Of a stretch of 64,000 nt of DNA, positions 60,285 through 64,000 are shown piece by piece. This DNA comes from Tolypeutes matacus. Its lineage: Eukaryota; Chordata; Mammalia; Cingulata; Chlamyphoridae. A model generated the notes under the pieces. It did no database searches. It worked only from the letters and a program-made list of their open reading frames with translations, and had not been told where the DNA came from. The DNA is taken from the NCBI GenBank assembly GCA_026826555.1, contig JAKSZT010053923.1, forward strand, positions 1,101,445-1,165,444, written 5' to 3'. A program made the translations under genes and the position numbers. The stretch's first letter is position 1. Every line of letters starts with the position of its first letter.

Positions 60285-61060
60285 CTGTTAGTAAAGACCA
60301 CCAGAAATAGTTTGCTTTCAGCTGGCAAGGCAAACAATACACTGTCATACCTCAAGGGTATATCAACTCCCTAGCTTTTTGTCATAATGCAGTCTACAGG
60401 GATCGTGATCACCTTTCTCTCCAACAAAATATCACACTGATCTATTACAATGATGACATTATGCTGATGGGACCCAGTGAGCAAGAAATAGCAACCACTC
60501 TAGACATTGGTGTGATAAGAAGGTGGGAAATAAATCTGAGAAAATTAAGAGACCTTCCACTTCAGTGGAATTTCTAGGTGTTCGGTGGTGTGAAGCATAT
60601 CAAGATATACCTTCTAACATGAAGGATAAACTATTGCATCTGGCCCCTCCTTCAACCAAAAAAAGAGGTGCAATGCTTAATTGACCTCTTTGGATTTTGG
60701 AGGCAATATATACCTCATTTGGGCATTCTACTCTGGCCCATTTACTGAGTGATCCACAAAGCTGCTAGTTTTGGGTGGGGGCCAGAACAAGAGAAGGTTC
60801 TACAACAGATCCAAGCTGCTGTGCAAGCTGCTTTGCCACTTGGGCCCTATGATCCAGCAGATCCAATGGTGCTGGAAGTATCTTTGGCAAATAGAAATGC
60901 TGTTTGGACCCTTTGATCAGCCCCTACAGGAGAATCAGAGCACAGACCCTTACTATTGTGGACAAAAGCTCTACTGTCCTCTGCAGACAACTACTCTCCT
61001 TTTGAGAAACAGCATTGGTCTACTTCTGGGCCTTAGTAGAGAAAATGCTTAACCATGGGC
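60285..61060 (+). pseudogene. ERVL RT palm to connection relic
   Basis: Carries the catalytic box as YNDD at 60446-60457 (most retroviruses have YVDD or YMDD), followed by IMLMGP. Later segments (60771-61052) resemble the thumb/connection. The frame is broken repeatedly. Confidence 0.7.
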
Positions 61061-61479
61061 CACCAAATTATCAAGAAATTTGAGCTATCCGTTGTGACAT
61101 GGGTGTTGTCTGACCCACCAAGCCATAAAGTTTGATGTGCAGAGCAGCACTCAATCATCAAATATATGAGACTGGGCTCAAGCAGGCCCTGAAGGCACAA
61201 GGAAGTTATACAAGGAAGTTGTCCACTGCCCATGGCCCCTACTCCTGCTAAATTACCTTCTGTCTCCCTGCCTGCCCCTATGAATATTAGGGGAGTTCCC
61301 TATGATCAATTGGCTGAACAAGAGAAATCTGGGGTCTGATTTACTGGAAGTTCTACATGGTATGTATGCACCATCCCAAAATGGGCAGCTACAGCACTAC
61401 AGCCCCTTTCTGGGTCATCCCTGAAGGATAGTGGTGAAGGGGAATCCTTCCAGTGGGCATAACTTTGAACATTGCACCT

Positions 61480-62092
61480 GTTTTTTTATTTTGCTTAGAA
61501 GGAGAAATAGAGGTGTTTTTGTATACTGATTCATGGACTGTGGCCAATGGTTTGGCTGAATGGTCAGGGAGTTGAAAGAAGCAGATGAAAATTTGGTAAA
61601 AGAGGTTTGGAGGAGAGGTGTGAAAGTATACCTTTCTGAAAAGGAAACAAATGAAAATGATTGTGTCTCAGGTGAATGCTTACCAGAGGGTGACCTCAGT
61701 AGAAAAGAGTTTTAATCATCAAATGAATAGGATGATCTATTCTGTAAATACCTATCAGGCTCTTTCCCCAACCACTTCTGTCATTAGCCAATGGGCTGAT
61801 GAAGAAAGTGGTCATGGTGGTAGAGATGGAGATTATGCATGGGCTCAGCAACATAGAATTTCCCTCACAAAGGCCAACCTGGCTATAGCCATTGCTGAAT
61901 GCCCAATCTACCAGCAGCAGAGACCAACACTCAGTCTCCAGTACAACACCATTCCAAGCTGGTGGCAGATTGATTACATTGGACTGCTTCCATCATAGAA
62001 GAGGTAGCATGTTGTTCTTATTGGAACAGACACTCTAGATATGGATTTGGGTTCCCTGCACACAATGCTTCTGCCAAAATTACCTTCATGGA
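61480..62092 (+). pseudogene. ERVL RNase H end and integrase N-terminal relic
   Basis: Near 61515-61545 an FLYTDSW stretch fits RNase H. At 61651-61998 a 115-codon frame includes the end of the integrase N-terminal zinc region (CPIYQQQRP) and WWQIDYIGLLPS, which holds the first integrase catalytic Asp. It is cut at 62093 by an LTR. Confidence 0.7.
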
Positions 62093-62523
62093 TGTTTTAG
62101 TTTACTAGGCTGCTGAAAGCAGATACCATGAGTTGGCTTTTAACAATGGGAATTTATTAGCTACAAGCTTAGTTTTAAGCTTTAATGTCCAAGCCATGTT
62201 CAAGACAATACTTTCTTCCTGAAGACTGGCTGCCAGTGATCCTTGGCTCCTTTTCCACATTGCAATGCTCATGGCATTGTTTGAAAGTCTCTCCCTTCTT
62301 TTCCAGGCTTCATTGATTGCAGCTTCTTGCTTCTGCGGGTTTCTCTCTCTTTGTCTGAATTATTTTCTCTTTTAAGGACTCTAGTAAGAAAATTAAAACC
62401 CACCCTGGGACATACCTTAACTGAAGTAACATCATCAATAGTCCTACTTATAATGGGTCCACACCCACAGGAATGGATTAACTTTAATGCCTTCTGGAGT
62501 ACATACAGTTACAAGCTACCACA
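62093..62523 (-). mobile_element. LTR family A, 431 bp, antisense, perfect TSD
   Basis: TGTTTTAGTTTACTAGG to GCTACCACA with perfect 5-bp duplications ATGGA (62088-62092 and 62524-62528). It is inserted in the integrase core. Confidence 0.87.
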
Positions 62524-62880
62524 ATGGACTTACAGAATGTCTTATCCACCATCATGATATTCCACACAGCATTGCTTCTGATCAAGGAACTCACTTCACA
62601 GAAAATCCACTGTGGCAATGGGTCTGTGCTCATGTAATTCACTGATCTTACTATATTCCCCATCATTTGGTATCTCCTTTCAGCAGCCTAGTAAACTAAA
62701 CACCTGGATTGATAGAATGATGAAATAGCCTTTTGAAGACTCAAATATGGTGACAATTGGATGGCAACATCTTGCAAGACTGGAGGCTGTACTCCAGGAG
62801 GCTGTATATGCTCTAAATCAGCATCCAGTCTATGATGGTGTTTCTCCCATAGCCAGTAGTCACAGGTTAACTAACTAAGG
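62524..62880 (+). pseudogene. ERVL integrase core/C-terminal relic
   Basis: Resumes integrase after the LTR: SDQGTHFTENPLWQW (second catalytic Asp, codon at 62580-62582), then a YIPHHL-type stretch near 62655. The rest is a degraded C-terminal domain. Removing the LTR and one copy of ATGGA would rejoin it with 62092. Confidence 0.7.
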
Positions 62881-63340
62881 GGTGGAGATGGGAGTGGCAC
62901 CACTCACTATTACCCCTAGTCATCCACTAGAAAAAAATTTGTTTCCTTGCCTCACAACCTTAGGCTTTGCTGGTCCAGAGGTCTTAGTTCCAAAGGGAGG
63001 GGTGCTTCCACCATGAGTTACAATGATTATATTGAACTGGAAGCTAATACTGCCACCTGGCCAATTTGGGCTTCTCGTGTCTCTGAATCAACAGGCAAAT
63101 AAGGAAATTGCTGTGTTGATTGGTTTGATTGATGCTACTACACAATGGTGGTAAGGAATAGTATGCCTGGAATACAGTAGATCTCTTAGGGCATCTCTTC
63201 ATATTGCCATGCCCTGTGATTAAAGTCAATGGGAAACTGCAACAATCCATTCCAGGCAATACTACAAATGGTCCAGACCTTTCAGGAATGGAGGTTTTGG
63301 TCACCAAGCAAAGAACCATGACTGACTGAGGGGCTTCTGA
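62881..63340 (+). pseudogene. ERVL dUTPase-region relic
   Basis: The region after integrase, homologous to antisense 9270-9545. A piece near 63060-63150 (QFGLLVSLNQQANKEIAVLI) recalls the dUTPase-like domain of ERVL, which would hydrolyse dUTP. It contains stops. Confidence 0.6.
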
Positions 63341-63737
63341 GAGTAAAGGGAATATGGAATTGGTAATGGAATAAAGTAGTTGTAAATACTAGCTGTGACC
63401 ACATGACCAGTTGCAGAAACAAGGACTGTAATCGTTATGACTATTTCTTATGTATTTTGTTATGAATATATAAAGCAAATATCTTTTATCTTTCCTCTCT
63501 TATCCCCTTAGCACATATCATGTTATATTAACGTCATAATAATTAAGTTATAGGATATCAAGGAAAAGAGTGACTGTCATCAAGGACTTTCATCCTGTCT
63601 GGGGAAGATTTAGTGTGTGTTTGGTTGTACACAAAACAGTTGTATCATGTTAGGTGAAAGTATGACTGTGTTATTATCTTTATCTGGAGATTAAATATAG
63701 TTTAAGGAAATGTGTATGAGTGCTAATTGACAAAAAC
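63341..63737. other. ERVL non-coding 3' tail
   Basis: No gene. AT-rich sequence ending ctaattgacaaaaac before the 3' LTR; no strong polypurine tract. Confidence 0.5.
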
Positions 63738-64000
63738 TGTGATGGTTAATTTCATGTGACAACTAGGCTAGGATATAGTGTCAATTATTTGGTTGAGTAC
63801 TTGCCTGATTGTTACTGTGAGAGTATTTCATACATGAAATTTATATCTCTAAGTAGTTAATCACATCTCTGATCAACAAAGGAGGTTGCCCTTAGCAATA
63901 TGGAGAATCTCCTCATCCAATCAGTTGGAGGTCTTAAAAGCCAAACTGAGAATTTGGGAGGTCAGAAGAGGAATTCAGACTAATGACTCCAGGATCACCT
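63738..64000 (+). mobile_element. 3' LTR of the ERVL provirus (cut by window end)
   Basis: A family C LTR from TGTGATGGTTAATTTC, with tccaatcagttggaggtctt near 63917. It runs off the window. It pairs with the LTR end at 57705-57778. Confidence 0.75.

Larger units (their letters stand above)
57779..63737 (+). mobile_element. ERVL provirus interior, interrupted three times
   Basis: A sense ERVL body: leader with a degenerate primer-binding region (taccaggagtgg, 57787-57798), gag relic, RT, RNase H/connection, integrase and dUTPase relics, then a non-coding tail to the 3' LTR. There is no env, as usual for ERVL. Younger LTRs are inserted at 58271-58718, 59610-60280 and 62093-62523. All coding parts carry stops or shifts, so it cannot produce particles. 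Confidence 0.75.

Overview
The window is nuclear DNA of a placental mammal, very probably a xenarthran (armadillo, sloth or anteater). The main clue is a set of tRNA-derived SINEs of the DAS type: a tRNA-like head with a B-box ggttcgattcc, then a tail ending in taaataaatcttt. L1, ERVL/MaLR, class I ERV, Tigger and hAT pieces are also typical of a mammal. I see no bacterial-type operon, CRISPR array or free tRNA/rRNA gene. Most of the sequence is nested retroelement DNA, and nearly every long ORF is a transposon remnant or chance.

Layout. 1-3465: internally deleted L1 copy A (5' monomers, ORF1, a scrap of ORF2, triplicated 3' end). 4299-4727: solo LTR. 5108-8630: decayed ERV with gag/protease/RT/RNase H relics and a 3' LTR. 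8641-9545: antisense ERVL tail. 9860-13240: old L1 3' ends split by an LTR. 13625-14269: L1 5' fragment. 14270 to about 16000: antisense ERV with LTR and env relics. 16866-21740: L1 copy B, with the same internal deletion as copy A. 21951-24110: antisense class I ERV. 24115-27325: antisense ordinary L1 with ORF1 and the start of ORF2. 27326-31020: sense L1 3' end holding a full UQCRB retrocopy and an LTR.

31080-31960 is a CpG island. It probably is the promoter and non-coding first exon of the one convincing host gene, a KRAB zinc-finger gene on the + strand. Its recognisable coding exons lie at 48113-51411: an upstream exon, KRAB-A, KRAB-B, a short linker exon, and a nine-finger C2H2 exon. 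The intervening 16 kb, read as intron, is full of LTRs, a Tigger element, hAT MITEs and SINEs. Downstream of the stop are a frameshifted tenth finger, an LTR and further decayed finger sequence.

53395-64000: more LTRs, two opposed L1 pieces, and a nearly full-length ERVL skeleton (5' LTR end, primer-site region, gag/RT/integrase/dUTPase relics, 3' LTR) cut by three younger LTRs.

The KRAB gene is likely a nuclear DNA-binding repressor acting with TRIM28, the usual role of this family against retroelements. The most unusual element finding is that L1 copies A and B share the same two internal junctions. They therefore belong to a non-autonomous, ORF1-only lineage of the half-L1 (HAL1) kind that must borrow reverse transcriptase. 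Recognition of families is from memory and reading; no alignments were run.
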